Below are positions 23,590-35,085 of a stretch of 64,000 bases of DNA, one piece after another; the stretch's first letter is position 1; every line of letters begins with the position of its first letter. Position numbers and translations under genes: made by a program. Under the pieces are notes generated by a model. The model was not told the DNA's origin. It saw only the letters and a list, made by a program, of their open reading frames with translations, and ran no database searches. Location: contig JAWZYU010000019.1 in assembly GCA_038380435.1 (NCBI GenBank), forward strand, positions 21,043,801 through 21,107,800, given 5' to 3'. This DNA comes from Ryuthela nishihirai (Eukaryota; Arthropoda; Arachnida; Araneae; Heptathelidae).

Positions 23590-24430
23590 GAGAAAAAGAA
23601 GTTTTATGAGGGGTGTTCAGTTCAAACATGTTTTATGAGGAGTGTTCTTGACATGCATTGTTGGGTTGTTTTACCACTGAGTGGCACTTTTTTGCATACA
23701 ACAGGCTAAAATGGCCAGGTCACTAGGACCCTGAAGGCTCAGAGAAGGTTGGGGGAGGGGACCCACTGAAACAGCTGTTGGGAAACAGAGAGAGCCTCCT
23801 GTCAAGGCCATCCAGCACGCTCTTTAAGATGCGCAGGGTATGGCTTTCCTGCACATGGGGCCATGGCTTAACATCCCATCTGACGGACGTCAACCTTACC
23901 AAGTCCATCGGTGTCCCCTACTGACTGTGGGCAGGGTTGGGAGTTTTGTGGAGATAAATCTCAACAGTGACCTAGCTGTCACTTGAACCTGGGAACTGCA
24001 GATTATGAGCCTGGCATGCTACCGACTGAGCCATCCCTACCCCTTCCTGACATGCATCTGCAAAACAAAAACCATTGCACTTACCTCAACAAAACTTTTA
24101 CTGTCTTCCAACATATTCCCCTCCAGACATCTACACCAATTGTGGAACACTTGGTGGTATTCCAATTGGGGCATACTCCACAAGTGTGAATGAATACATT
24201 TTGCAAGGTCTTTCACCCTCAAAAAAGGCTTCCCAGCAAGTTATTATTTAAATTTTGGAAACAACCAAAAATTGCATGGTGCAAGATCATATGAATATAT
24301 TAACTTGAGATATACAGCAAAATGTTTAAAAATATTTAATTATGCACAATTATGCTGTAAACAACATTAAATGCTCTTAGCAATACCATTCTACATCTAG
24401 CTTGCATCTATTTTCATAGTCAAGCCACAA
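23590..24430 (-). pseudogene. Mariner-like transposase relic (C-terminal part), split by a SINE
   Basis: On the minus strand, 24320-24270 reads DLAPCNFWLFPKFK, the conserved block around the last catalytic acid of mariner transposases. It is followed by KDLAKCIHSHLW, QVFHNWCRCLEGNM and, beyond, FVEVSAMVFVL, which resemble the mariner C-terminus. The terminal region at 23600-23650 (ATGAGGGGTGTTCAGTTCAAAC) looks like a mariner end. SINE copy 4 (23659-24047) sits between terminus and coding remnant. Catalytic N-terminal parts are missing or unrecognisable. Confidence 0.65.
23659..24047 (-). mobile_element. tRNA-derived SINE (family 1), copy 4
   Basis: Flanked by TGACATGCAT (23649-23658 and 24048-24057). 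Body and tRNA-like head match copy 2, with more substitutions. Confidence 0.88.
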
Positions 24431-24970
24431 GTTTTTTCACCATGGTATAATTTTTACCTAAAGACACTTTTAATTCTTCCAAAAGTTCCGAAGTATATAG
24501 ATGAAAAATATTACCATAGTTAGTGTCCCCTTAAACTTCTTATGCTGGCTCAACTGGTCTTGCTATCTTCCTTGCATTGTTCTTGGAAGGGCCTGCACCG
24601 ATGATTTTCACTTATTGGCCATCAATGCTGATGTAAAGCATTGTCATTATCACTTGTCTTTTTTGATGGATACTAGTCCTTTTTTATATGTAGACATTGT
24701 CCATAAGGTCATTTTTCACTAACCAATGTCATGCTGATTGTATTCTTTATGACTCATATTGCAGAAAGTGGTTACTCAAGCAACTTTACCTTAAAATTAA
24801 GTAGCTAAAAGAACATTTAACCAACTAAATTTCAAACTTAAAAATGTTAAAATCCACACAGGTCAACACTGCAACTTAAGGAGCAGGCTAGCATTTCTGT
24901 GCGGCAACATGTTTCACCCCAAGCACCAGAGGGGCTTCATCTGGCATTATATATCGTGATGTTATATCTT
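24213..24970. repeat. Left arm of a large inverted repeat
   Basis: The reverse complement of this stretch reappears at 26447-27024 and continues at 29986-30155, with LINE D (27025-29985) interrupting the right arm. Matching blocks include CTTGCTGGGAAGCC, AATATATTCATATGAT, CAAGCTAGATGTAGAATGG, CCAGCATAAGAAGTTTA and TTAGTTGGTTAAAYGTT. Part of the arm is the mariner relic; the rest is unidentified. Confidence 0.8.
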
Positions 24971-25605
24971 TAAATAAAAATATCTATTTTACACATGCAT
25001 ACAGATATTCATCTAACAACGAAATATAAAAAAAAAAAACGATTAATATATGATATAACAAGGTCAGAAGGATACCCTGACAATTTTGTTAATAAAATTC
25101 AGAAAACAGCTGAATATAAACTCTTCAACAAACTTCACAACCTAATCCAGAACAACCACTAAGTAAAACACAATATACGCAGTTTTCCTTATATCCCGGG
25201 AATATCTAAAACCATAAAAAATACAGTAAGCAAATATGAGTTAAAAATGACATATACAGTAACAAATACAATTAAAAATTTAACCGTTAACAAGAGATAA
25301 ACGGATCCCAACAGGAGGGGTTTCAAATGTTGAAATACATGACCCTGAAAATAAATTACAGGGGAAAAAAAACTTGATATATAGGAAAAACATACAGAAC
25401 ACATGAACAACGTTTATTAGAACATGAAAAGGACATAAAAAATAAAAAATCTAATACAGCTCTATCATAAGCAATTTTGTAAAATCAACTGCAAATAGAA
25501 AATTTAACATGTAAAAGCCATAGCTTTACATGTTAAAATCCAAACAAATACTAATTGCAGTATACATAAAACGTCATGATTAATTTACATAGAGATCATC
25601 TATGC
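24971..25605. other. Spacer of the inverted repeat, left part
   Basis: AT-rich, no recognised gene. It ends with ATCTATGC (25598-25605), the left target duplication of the hAT fragment. Confidence 0.4.
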
Positions 25606-26341
25606 TAGGGGTTCTCAATGTGGGGTACACCATAGGAGCTCAAAATTTGCAAGATCTAGTAACAAAGTCTCCAAGTTGGCAATGCTGTTGATGAAACACC
25701 ACCCCCTGATGAAACGCAAGAATGAATTCGAGACCCCATCACATTTGATTTGGAAAAATGTAAGCTTCCATTGTCCAATAAAGCAAAGTTCATTGAGATA
25801 TCTTGTGACAATAGTTTATAAAACATTCATTCCAAAAAGCCATTGATTAGTTTTTGGATTGGAGTGGAGAAGGAATATCCAACTTTGTCAAGAATTGCAA
25901 AATCATCAACTTATTATGTGAATTGCAAAATCATCAACTTATTATTGCATCAACTTATTTATGTGAAACTGGTTTTTCATCTTTAACTGCTTTAAAAAAA
26001 AAACATAGGAACAAGCTGCATGTTGAAGATGACTTGCAACTCTACCTTAGCAAGATAACCCCAACAACTGATGAACTGTGCAAGAGTAAACAAGTGCAAC
26101 CATTTCACTGATTACCCAGTAAAATGTTTATAATTTTATTAGATTTGTTAAATTGTTTATGTCATTTTTTGTGTTTATCGATATAAGTAATTTATGAATA
26201 CAAAATTTAATGTGTATATATGTTTTATTTTATTCCCATTGTTATACTATAACTATAGTTTTATCTATTTATACAAGGGGTATGCCAGTTACATAAACAT
26301 TTCCATGGGGTACGTGAAGCATAAAAGTTTGAGAACCACTG
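25606..26341 (+). pseudogene. Non-autonomous hAT element retaining the transposase C-terminus
   Basis: Ends are hAT-like: TAGGGGTTCTCAATG on the left and, on the minus strand, CAGTGGTTCTCAAAC on the right. The flanking 8-bp sites are ATCTATGC and GTCTATGC (7 of 8 identical). Inside, plus-strand 25950-26108 reads STYLCETGFSSLTALKKK then RNKLHVEDDLQLYLS and KQVQPF, the hATC dimerisation region typical of ZBED5-like hAT transposases. Everything upstream of it is deleted. A 26-bp unit (AATTGCAAAATCATCAACTT...) is duplicated near 25890-25945. Confidence 0.85.
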
Positions 26342-27024
26342 GTCTATGCAATACCGAAATCCTGCCCCTTCCAGCAGCGTGGAACCTCCTGCTTCACAAG
26401 CATCAGAATGAAAACCAAAACCACCAATGGTGGAAGATTCTTATTTAACGATATAACATTGTGACATATACTGCCAGATGAAACCCCACTGGTGCTAAAC
26501 AGAAATGCAAGTCTGTTCCTTAGGTTGCAATGTTGACCTAGTTGATTTTAATGCTTTTTAGTTGAAATTTAGTTGGTTAAACGTTTTTAAGTATTTAATT
26601 TTAAGTTAAAGCTGCTTGAGCAACCACTTTCTGAAATCTGAGTTATAAGGAATACAATCACCATAACCAACATGGGTTAGTGAAAAATGACCTTATGGAC
26701 AGTGTCTAACTATAAAAAAGGACTGACTAGTGTCCAGTGTTAAAACAACAAGAGATAACGACAATGCTTTACATTAGCATCGGCAGCCAATAAGTGAAAA
26801 TCATTGTCAACCAACTTAAGATCTTCAATGGGGGCCCTTCCAAGAACAACACAAAGAAAATAGCAAGACTGGTTGAGCCAGCATAAGAAGTTTATGGGGA
26901 CACTAACTATGGTAATATTTTCCACCTATATACTCCGGAACTTTTGGAAGAATTAAAAGTGTTCTTAGGTAAAAATTATACCATGGTGAAAAACCTCATG
27001 GCTTAACTATGAAAATAGATGTAA
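26342..27024. repeat. Right arm of the inverted repeat, inner part
   Basis: From about 26447 it mirrors 24390-24970 (minus strand). It stops at 27024 where LINE D begins; the arm continues at 29986. Confidence 0.78.
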
Positions 27025-29985
27025 GCTAAAAGAGATACTCTCTTGTGGAAGTGAACGGAAGGGGAGGGGCTGCCAGATTAGTGTGGCCTACTGATCTGGA
27101 CAACTATGGCTACTTTTCTTTTTTTTTTCTACCCTGCTGAGGAGTGGTCAACCACACAGGGTCCAGGTGCTGACCATATAAACCCACTGGACTGGACAGA
27201 TATATGGCTCTGAGCTTGATTATGGATCCTGATTTTGCTGCACTGGTGGGCTTCTGTGGAGGGGAAATCTTCCGTAGTGTTTTCTGTTTCTTTGTGGGTT
27301 GACAGCCCCAAGTAAATAGATTCACAGGATATGTTTATCAGCTGGTGGATAATCCTGAGCAGAGGTCATCGCAGGCACCTGAACTCTTTGCTTCTATTGG
27401 CATTGTCAAATTCTACATTGGAGGAAGTCTTCCAGTGTAGATGGCTTCAGTCTTTTGTGGTGGGGGAACAGGTCTTTGTCCCACGTCTGCGATTAGGGGG
27501 CTGTTTGATATTGTCGGCATTCCTTCTCTCAGAAAACAGTTTCTTTAAACATCCTACTAACCATTTTCTCTCCATAGGTAGTTGGAATGTGAGGACTCTG
27601 CACAGAGCTTTTTCTCTTGATGTCCTCACACAAGAATTCCACCATTATAATTTAGATATTCTCGGCTTGTAAGAGACCAGATGGACAGATAAAGGTCAGA
27701 TTCTTAAAAATAATCTTAAATTTTCCTTTTCAGGAAGGGATGACAATAAGCATCACCAAGGCGTGGGTCTGCTTCTCAGCAGACATGCTAGTGTTGATCT
27801 TCTAAGATATGAGTGCATTAATGAAAGGTTTCTTACAGCAAAATTTCAGACAAGCATTAAAGACTTGAATGTTATCTGCTGTTATGCCCCCACTGAGGAT
27901 GCCAATGAGGATGAGAAGGATAGGTTTTGCGGACAACTTCAGGATATTTTGAATTCTGTCAAGAAAGGAGATATTATCCTTGTTCTTGGTGACTTCAATG
28001 CCAAAGTTGGTACTGAATCTGACCTTTGTGGAGGAGTAATAGGCCCTTTTGGTATTGGTAGCTGCAATGGCAATGGGCAATGACTCCTACAGGTAAGTAA
28101 ATTCAATGGTTTCAGAATAACTAACACCGCAACAAACATAAGTACATATGGGTTTCACCTGATGGGCTGCATAAGAATGTGACTGATTATATATTAATTA
28201 ACAGCAAATGGGCTAGTTCTGTTAGAAATACCAGGTCATATAGCGGAGCTGAAATTGGATCTGACCATTACCTTGTTAAAAGTGTCTTGCAACTTAAACT
28301 TAAAAAGTGTTTTGCTAGGGTTCAAAAATTTACCTTTAATACTGAATATCTGAAAGACCCTGTTATAGCTAAAGCTTACCATGATAGGTTACTTAGTCAT
28401 TATGACAGCCATGGTATGCTTACTACTGAAGTTGAGGAAGAATGGGATCATTTTAAACAGGCTTTTTTGGACACTAACAGTACTCTTTTAGGAAAAAAGG
28501 AGCAGAAGAGACAGAATTATCTGAGTGATAAAGCACTTGAGCTTATTTTGGAAAGAAAGAACTGCAGGAATGTCCTTAATCAATATCCTACTAGTCCTAA
28601 TAGAAAGCATTACAGAGAACTTAATAAACGTGTAAAAGATCAGTTAGCTGCTGATAAGAATCTTTGGCTTGATGGTTTGGCTGACAAAGCTGAGGAAGCA
28701 GTTAGACAACACAACAGCAGAGAGCTGTACCAGATAGTTAATGTTTTATGTGGTAGAAAACGGACAGGTATACAGGGATTGAAGGATAAACAAGGTGAGG
28801 TTATATAGAAGGTGAGGATTCTGTCATGGCTAGGTGGGCTGAGCATTTCAGTGATATTCTAAACAATGCGGTTAGTTCTATTCCCATTGTTTGCAATGAT
28901 GATAGATGCATTGGTGGCTTTAATGTTGGCCCTATAACACAATCTGAAGTTATTTTGGCTGTTTCGAAACTTAAACTTCATAAATCCCCAAGGGTAGATG
29001 AAATTACTACAGAAATGCTTAGAGCTGGGAACACTGAGTCGTGTGTGAGAGTTGGTAAGACTTGTAGCAATTGGTTTAGCATTACTTCTGGTGTTTGACA
29101 AGGGTGCATTTTGTCTCCTTTTCTCTTTAGCTTGGTTATTGATTATGTTATGCGAAATTCACTTCAAGGGAAAGATTTTGGCCTTAAATGGACTGGAGAT
29201 ACTAACATTTCTGATTTTGATGAGATGAACTCTTTCATTCAAGCTGTTGATGAAACTGGTAGTAGAGTAGGTTTGGTTATAAACAGAGAGAAAACTAAAT
29301 TGATGAAAATTGGTCAGGCAGGCTGTGATTCAGTTACTCTGAATGGTTGTGGTCTTGAGCAGGTGTCACAGTTTAATTATCTTGCGAGCTATGTAACAGA
29401 TAATGGTGATGTACGGCACGAGATTAACAGATGAATAGGGATTGCTGCCGGGACTTTTAAGAATCTATGGAGAGTGTGGAGAAATAGGAGTATACACCTA
29501 AAGACTAAAATTAGACTGTATAACAGTTTGGTTCTTTCTAGGGTTAGTTATGGTAGTGAAACTTGGACGCTGTGTAAACAAGATAACAGGAAACTAGACG
29601 CTTTTGATTCCAGAAGCTTATGCAGTATCTTGGGCATTAGGTGGTTCAACTTTGTAACTAATGATGAGGTTAGGCAAAGGAGTTTGGAACCTCCTTTAAG
29701 CAGCATATTGTGCAGAGAGAGACTCCATTGGTTTGGCCATGTTGCCCGTATGGATAATTATATTTTGGCGAATAGGGTTTTGAACAGTGTGCCTAAAGGC
29801 CTCAGAAAGAAGGGGTGACCTAGGATGTGGTGGGCAGACAATACCAAACAGGACCTTGTTAGAATTGCTGTGCAGTGGACAGATGCAGTAGATGTAGCTC
29901 AGGATAGACTTGTTTGGAGAACTAAATTGCACGGTCTTGTTGGACCTCCATAGCCCATGGCTGCTTGAGGATGATGATGATGATG
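27025..29985 (+). pseudogene. RTE-like LINE copy D, with RT core deletions
   Basis: Starts within the 5' leader (AGAGATACTCTCTTGTGGAA) and ends with GATGAT repeats at about 29966-29985. Clear blocks: IGSWNVRTLHRAF (about 27575), KDLNVICCYAPTEDANEDEK (about 27860), LVLGDFNAKVG (about 27980), SDHYLVKSV (about 28260), a 209-codon open stretch 28179-28808, and KLHKSPRVDEITTEML (about 28970). After RAGN the frame jumps straight to TESCVRVG near 29031, deleting roughly 455 bp including RT motif A relative to copy C. A second deletion near 29215 removes the YADN box (NISDFDEMNSF). The C-terminal block (SRVSYGSETWTLCKQDN, HWFGHVARMDNY) is well kept. It interrupts the right arm of an inverted repeat. 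Confidence 0.9.
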
Positions 29986-30155
29986 AGATGTAGAATGGTA
30001 TTGCTAAGAACATTTAATGTCGTTTACAGCATAATTGTGCATATTAAATATTTTTAAACATTTTGCTATATATCTCAAGTTAATATATTCATATGATATT
30101 GCACCATGCTATTTTTGGTTGTTTTCAAAATTTAAATAATAACTTGCTGGGAAGC
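29986..30155. repeat. Right arm of the inverted repeat, outer part
   Basis: Continues the arm beyond LINE D: ATGTAGAATGGTATTGCTAAG, TTTACAGCATAATTGTGCAT and AACTTGCTGGGAAGCC mirror 24213-24400. On the plus strand it reads YDIAPCYFWLFSKFK, the same mariner block seen in the left arm on the minus strand. Confidence 0.8.
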
Positions 30156-30179
30156 CTTTTTCGAGGGTGAAAACTCATG

Positions 30180-31010
30180 TCTTATCTATGAAAATATATG
30201 TAAGCTAGATGTTGGATGAATATGCAGGATGGGGTAGTTGTTTGATTTATTCTTGCCTCCAGATAGGCCATAACTTGCTGGGCTTTGTGAGCACTGGCAT
30301 TGTGTCACATGAAGGAGAACCCTTGACAAGCCTTTTGTTGGATGTGCTCCTTCATCTCCTAAACAATGTTGGTGTAGTATTGGTCATTTATCGTCATTTT
30401 TTTTAAGGTAAGGTGTCCACAACTAGCACTCCTTGGGAATTCGAAAAAAATTGTAAACATCCTCTTCCTTGAGCAAAAGTCTTTGTCAGAGGATTTGGGG
30501 ATGCGGTTCATTTTTCACAACTCAAACACAGTTGTTGATCTTTCTGGGAGTGTATAGCAATAAAACTACATCTCATTACTTGACAATGCCTATTAACTGT
30601 TTGGAGCCACTAGGTTCAAACACTGCCTCATCTCCTTTAACAAGTCAACTCTAGTTCTTTTTTGCTGTTTTGTCAGTTTGTGAGGTACCCATTTGGCACA
30701 GATCTTTCAGAACCTTCAATGTTGATAAATAATTGTTTCCAATGCCAATTGATACACTGACATCTAAACTTATTACCTGAACAGTGATGTGTGGGTTTTT
30801 CTTAATGTGTTCATGAACAGCAGTGATGGTTCTCTTGTTCACAGCCTCCTTTGGTCTTCCTGCACAAAGGTCTTCAAAACTCTACCATACTTCTCTGAAT
30901 TTGTGCATCCATCCCATGCAGTGCTATATGAAAGGCATGATCCCCATATACTTGTGATAAATCGGCATGAATTTTTTTCATGTTATCCCCAAGCTGCATC
31001 CCTGTGAAAA
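30180..31010 (-). pseudogene. Mariner-like transposase relic
   Basis: On the minus strand, starting near 31000: KKIHADLSQVYGDHA, then KEAVNKRTITAVHEHIKKNP and VLKDLCQMG followed in another frame by VPHKLT-like sequence, the helix-turn-helix and linker of mariner/SETMAR-like transposases. Further on, HNASAHKAQQVMAYLEA near 30275 matches the catalytic HDNA.AH block with D changed. Stops and shifts are frequent and the terminal DDE block is missing. Confidence 0.7.
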
Positions 31011-31029
31011 CAAAATATTTTCCCCATCT

Positions 31030-33288
31030 TTAGCCTTTCCAGTGTCCAGGTCGTCTGTATACGTTATGAGAATCTGAATTGAGAGACCAAAGATGTATAT
31101 ATGTTTTTAGTATAACAAAAAATCGATTTTTTTTAATAATAAAAATTGCCATTGTAATTATATATATATATCTTATAAAAAAATATAAAATTCAGGCTTT
31201 AAAAATAATATTTTGTTTTTTAATTTGATGCATATTTTATTAAACTACAATATAAATAATTTTATAAGCCATCTGATTGCCATTTCTTAGAAGCAACTAA
31301 AAGGTATTTCCGATTTGCTTGTTAACGTTCCTATTTGCTGAAGCAACCTTGTGATTTAAGCTCACAAGTCTGATTTTAGCTATTATCAACAAATTTTCCT
31401 TAAATTTCGAAAATCTCCTAAAAATTAAAAAAAAAAGTGCTATTTTTAAAAAGCATAGATTTTGGAATTACAAAATACGTACCACAATTTTTTTCTTCCG
31501 TTTCACACTCTTTTCTGTCATAAACGAATTTCAGTATTCCCAAGTTATTTTTATCATTTTTCCCAGCATTCTATGCATCTTTCCTGCCTTCAAAACCGAA
31601 ACTGGAAGTAAACACACCCTTCTTAGAAATTCTGGTTGCAGCTGCATTTAATTAGTTATGCTTCACTGAGTTAACAAGATGCAGGTGGCTGATACATGAT
31701 ATCTCCATTGTTCCATGTACTGTTTTTTTTCTTCTTCAAGTTTTGGTCCAGCATATTGGTTACTTTTGTCAAGTTAGTATTTTTTTTTATATTTAAACCT
31801 TAGTTTGCATTTCAGTAGATTTATTTTTGGAAATTAGCGATCTTTTGCCCAATCGATAAGTATCGATTTTTTTCATACTACATCGTATGCTTGGCCACAA
31901 CTTGTTGCTATGCATGCTTTAACATTGCATTAGGCTATATGTTAATTTTTATTTTATTATTTATTACTTTTCCAGTAAAACTTTGATAATAGTATCATTT
32001 TCTGAAAATAAATGAGGTCCTGGATATGAAAGCAAATTCATTTCTGTATATTTACTTCCGTTAGTTAGCTACTTCAATGGGCTGATTTATGATTACTGAT
32101 ATATCTTTCCAGGTTGTGCTAGATTGGAGGCTGGCTTCAAAGTTGTTGTGGATATTTTATTTAACATCCCATTAGGTTATATGTAATTTTTATTTTATTA
32201 TTTCTTGTTTTTCTAGTAAAAAACTTCAAGCTTGTACCATTTTATGAAAATGAATGTCTTGGATACGGAAGCAAAATAGACTTCCTTACTATGGAAATCG
32301 GCAGTCATGTGGGAGGGCAATTTCGGGAAGTGCTGGTGCTTTGGTGCACGAACCTTTCTGCATTAGCCAAGATCACCGAAATTCAACAACCAAAAAAAAA
32401 TATTTAGTAAAAAAAGCAGCCAAAGAAGTTTTTGTCTATTTCATAACCAATTTGGAAAATCCTGTGAATGTGAGAAGTCCAAGTCACGTTGTATAACACT
32501 GGCCATGTTTAAAATATACGATACTGAAAAGAATCATTAAAAAAAATAAAAATCATATTTCAGGTTGAATATTATATTATTCTGGAGGAAATTTCCTTTT
32601 GATAAATATATAATCAACTATTTTTATTCATCAGGTTTTCCAAAGTGAAGCCTTAATTGTAGAGTGTAATCTTTTTTTTCACCACATCACATTGAAAAAG
32701 GCTTATTAAAATCAATATGCTTGGAAATTTATTTATATTATTTATTTTTCTAAAATTCGTAATTAAATTCTGTTTCATTTGATATATAACATGACCTATT
32801 TCTGTTGATTGGATATTTTTTTTTAAATTCTAAATTTGACTTGTTTATTTGACTCAGCACAATTGGCTAAAAGCCTGGAATTTTCTCAAAGTATGGTACC
32901 GAGGAAAAAATTACAAAACAAGAGAAATATTTACTTAAAACCAAAAAAATTTTTGTTATTCAGAAATATATAGCCATTCTATTCATGTGCATTGTAATAA
33001 TTTCTATTAGTTTTTTTTTAATAAAATTTTATTTGCGTTGCCAGATGCATTTTTTCACTACTTGACTAAAAAAAAGTCCTATTAAAATAAAACATATCGT
33101 GTTTTTTGCTAAATACTTGAATTTCAGAAAATCCAGAATTAAATGCTGATTAATTTTGTATACAACATGCCATAATTCCTTTCATTAGTTATTTGGCAAA
33201 AAAGTTCTAAGTTTTTTTGGCTGAACATAGGCAGAAAATAGCCCATGGATGGAAACCTGTTTTTCAGCCTGGACACTGGAAAGGTTAG
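31030..33288. mobile_element. piggyBac-like element with both TIRs (copy 2)
   Basis: The element proper, 31034-33284 (2251 bp), has 17-bp perfect terminal inverted repeats: CCTTTCCAGTGTCCAGG on the left, and on the right CCTGGACACTGGAAAGG. Each end is flanked by TTAG (31030-31033 and 33285-33288), a variant of the TTAA used by piggyBac elements. The left 1.2 kb matches copies at 4412 and 49667. No transposase of piggyBac type is recognisable; an 80-codon open frame at 32254-32496 has no motif I know. Probably a long non-autonomous derivative. Confidence 0.75.
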
Positions 33289-34295
33289 TACGCTCCATAG
33301 CAACAATATATAAATTTTGCAGACCAAACTTTATGCACCGCCAGTGAAGAAATAAATGATGATACGCCTTCGTTTTTAGCATGTAATGACAAGTTTAGAC
33401 AAGCCTTCTAAACAAGTCGCAACGAGTGCAAATCTACAGACATATATCAAGTACTTTTTGCACTCCCTCCATAACTAGGAGAATGGGTCAAAAATGCAGA
33501 GAGAATGCAGGTATGCAAAAAAATTTCTTTTTTCCATAAAAAAGAAAGCTTGACAGTAAAACCTGTACATTATAAGAGCTTGTGAAATAAATTCTTTAGC
33601 AAATTAACAATATTAAGAATGCTATGCATTTCATTTATATGGTTTACTCATCAAAGTCATAACATTGAATGATTAACTGTGCTACTTACCTGTAGAGGTT
33701 TTATGTTTTAAGAGCCATATTTCAATTAAAAGAAAGTTTATTATAAAAGACAAAATAAAAAAAATTTTACAGAAAAAACTTTAATGCAAAGAATTATTTT
33801 GTATAGCCCATATTAGATGTAGGATTCAAGATAACATATAATCATATTTTTGCCCCATTGGGTTAACAAAAGTCACTGTTTTTAGCATACATAACCAATT
33901 TTTTCTTCATTAGGTGAATAAGTACAGGGGGGTGCGGATCCATGTTATCTACTTCCCATGTATATGGAGACATTATTGAGGACTCTAAGCATTTTTATTG
34001 TATTTTTTTAGCACAAAAAGCTGCAATTGTACCTATCAATTACTTACTTTTGCAGCATGCCATAAACTTAAATATTTCAGAGACTTTACATTTACATAAC
34101 AAAGAGAAAGAGACATAGCAATGAATGAAACACTTTCACCATCTACTTAGGCAGAAATTTTTACATTAGCTAAATATGCTTTTAAGAAAATTTTAATGCA
34201 ACTGCTTTTAACCATTACAGCGGTTGTGAAGAATATTATAATCTATAATAACAAAATACAATTCAGCATAAGGTACAAAATATGATGATACTAAC
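33289..34295. other. Myb intron near exon 5, no gene seen
   Basis: AT-rich. Contains one minus-strand sequence CTACAG/GTAAGTAGC with its AG/GT junction at 33690/33689 (discussed as a possible recursive splice point). No coding exon found. Confidence 0.4.
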
Positions 34296-34370
34296 CTTTG
34301 CCGATGAATTAATGAATGGACTATCATCAAACTGTATTCGTTGTGCAACACGAGGATTATGAAGCCGGTG
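34296..34370 (-). CDS. Myb: Myb internal exon, 25 codons
   Basis: Minus-strand acceptor ...CTTTATTTAG ends at 34371; donor GTTAGTATC starts at 34295. The phase-0 reading is HRLHNPRVAQRIQ followed by FDDSPFINSSAK, joining cleanly to the exons on both sides. In B-Myb the equivalent place precedes the C-terminal MuvB-contact motif, and the ending SSA resembles that protein's junction, but similarity is too short for proof. Support comes from the splice pair, the open phase-0 frame and its position in an ordered exon series. Confidence is slightly lower than for the flanking exons. Confidence 0.82.
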
Positions 34371-34759
34371 CTAAATAAAGTATTTAAAAGAATTAGCAGC
34401 AAACAAATACAATTAAGGTATTAAATGTTAGTGATCATACACAAGTTACACGAACAGTAAAAAAAAATAATCATGCAAAAAAAGTACAAGCTTAAAAATG
34501 AGTATTAAAAAGATGAGAAAATGTGAACCTAATTAAATATAAATTTTTTCTTATTACAGCTGTTTATTAATAAAAATATGGTTTTCAACTGACTACCTAA
34601 TCAAACACTGCTTTTTTTGTAGATATGAACCGTAATATGCTCCAACTTTATTTCAGCAAACCATAAATCATTTGTTATTTTATGAAAACCCACATTTTTA
34701 CCCCCCAGAAATTCAACATTCCTTACAATAATAATATTTTCAGAGAAAAGCAATTTTTT

Positions 34760-35085
34760 TACAAATTCCAGTGTGTCTACCAACAGGACAATGCGCCCTG
34801 CCATGTCGTTAAGGTGGTGCATGACTGGTTCCAGGAACACGACAGTGATGTCTCTGTTCTCCCTTGGACGGTGAAATCACCCGACCTCAATCCCATAGAG
34901 CACTTGTGGGACCATCTGGATCGACAGGTTCGGTGTGTGGACCCACAATCATGTCATCTCCAGAACCTCCGTGTTCTGATGAAGTCCGAACAGCCATGTG
35001 TGCCCTGGCAACCTTCCAGGGCCTCAATGCATCCATGCTGTCTCGCCACTGTTATCTGGGCCAAGGATGGTTATTCCCATTATTA
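34760..35085 (+). pseudogene. Tc1-like transposase C-terminal fragment
   Basis: Plus strand reads QQDNAPCHVVKVVHDWFQEH (catalytic D of the DDE triad in QQDNAPCH), then VLPWTVKSPDLNPIEHLWDH, the hallmark Tc1 block with the third acid (E in IEHLWD). A recognisable C-terminus continues in a shifted frame to about 35080. The N-terminal domains are absent and no TIR is evident, so it is a truncated copy. It lies in the 1.3-kb Myb intron, antisense to the gene. Confidence 0.9.

Noticed and set aside
32254..32496. Transposase fragment inside the piggyBac-like element
   Set aside because: No piggyBac catalytic or cysteine-rich motif; the frame is short and the surrounding sequence is non-coding in the other two copies.
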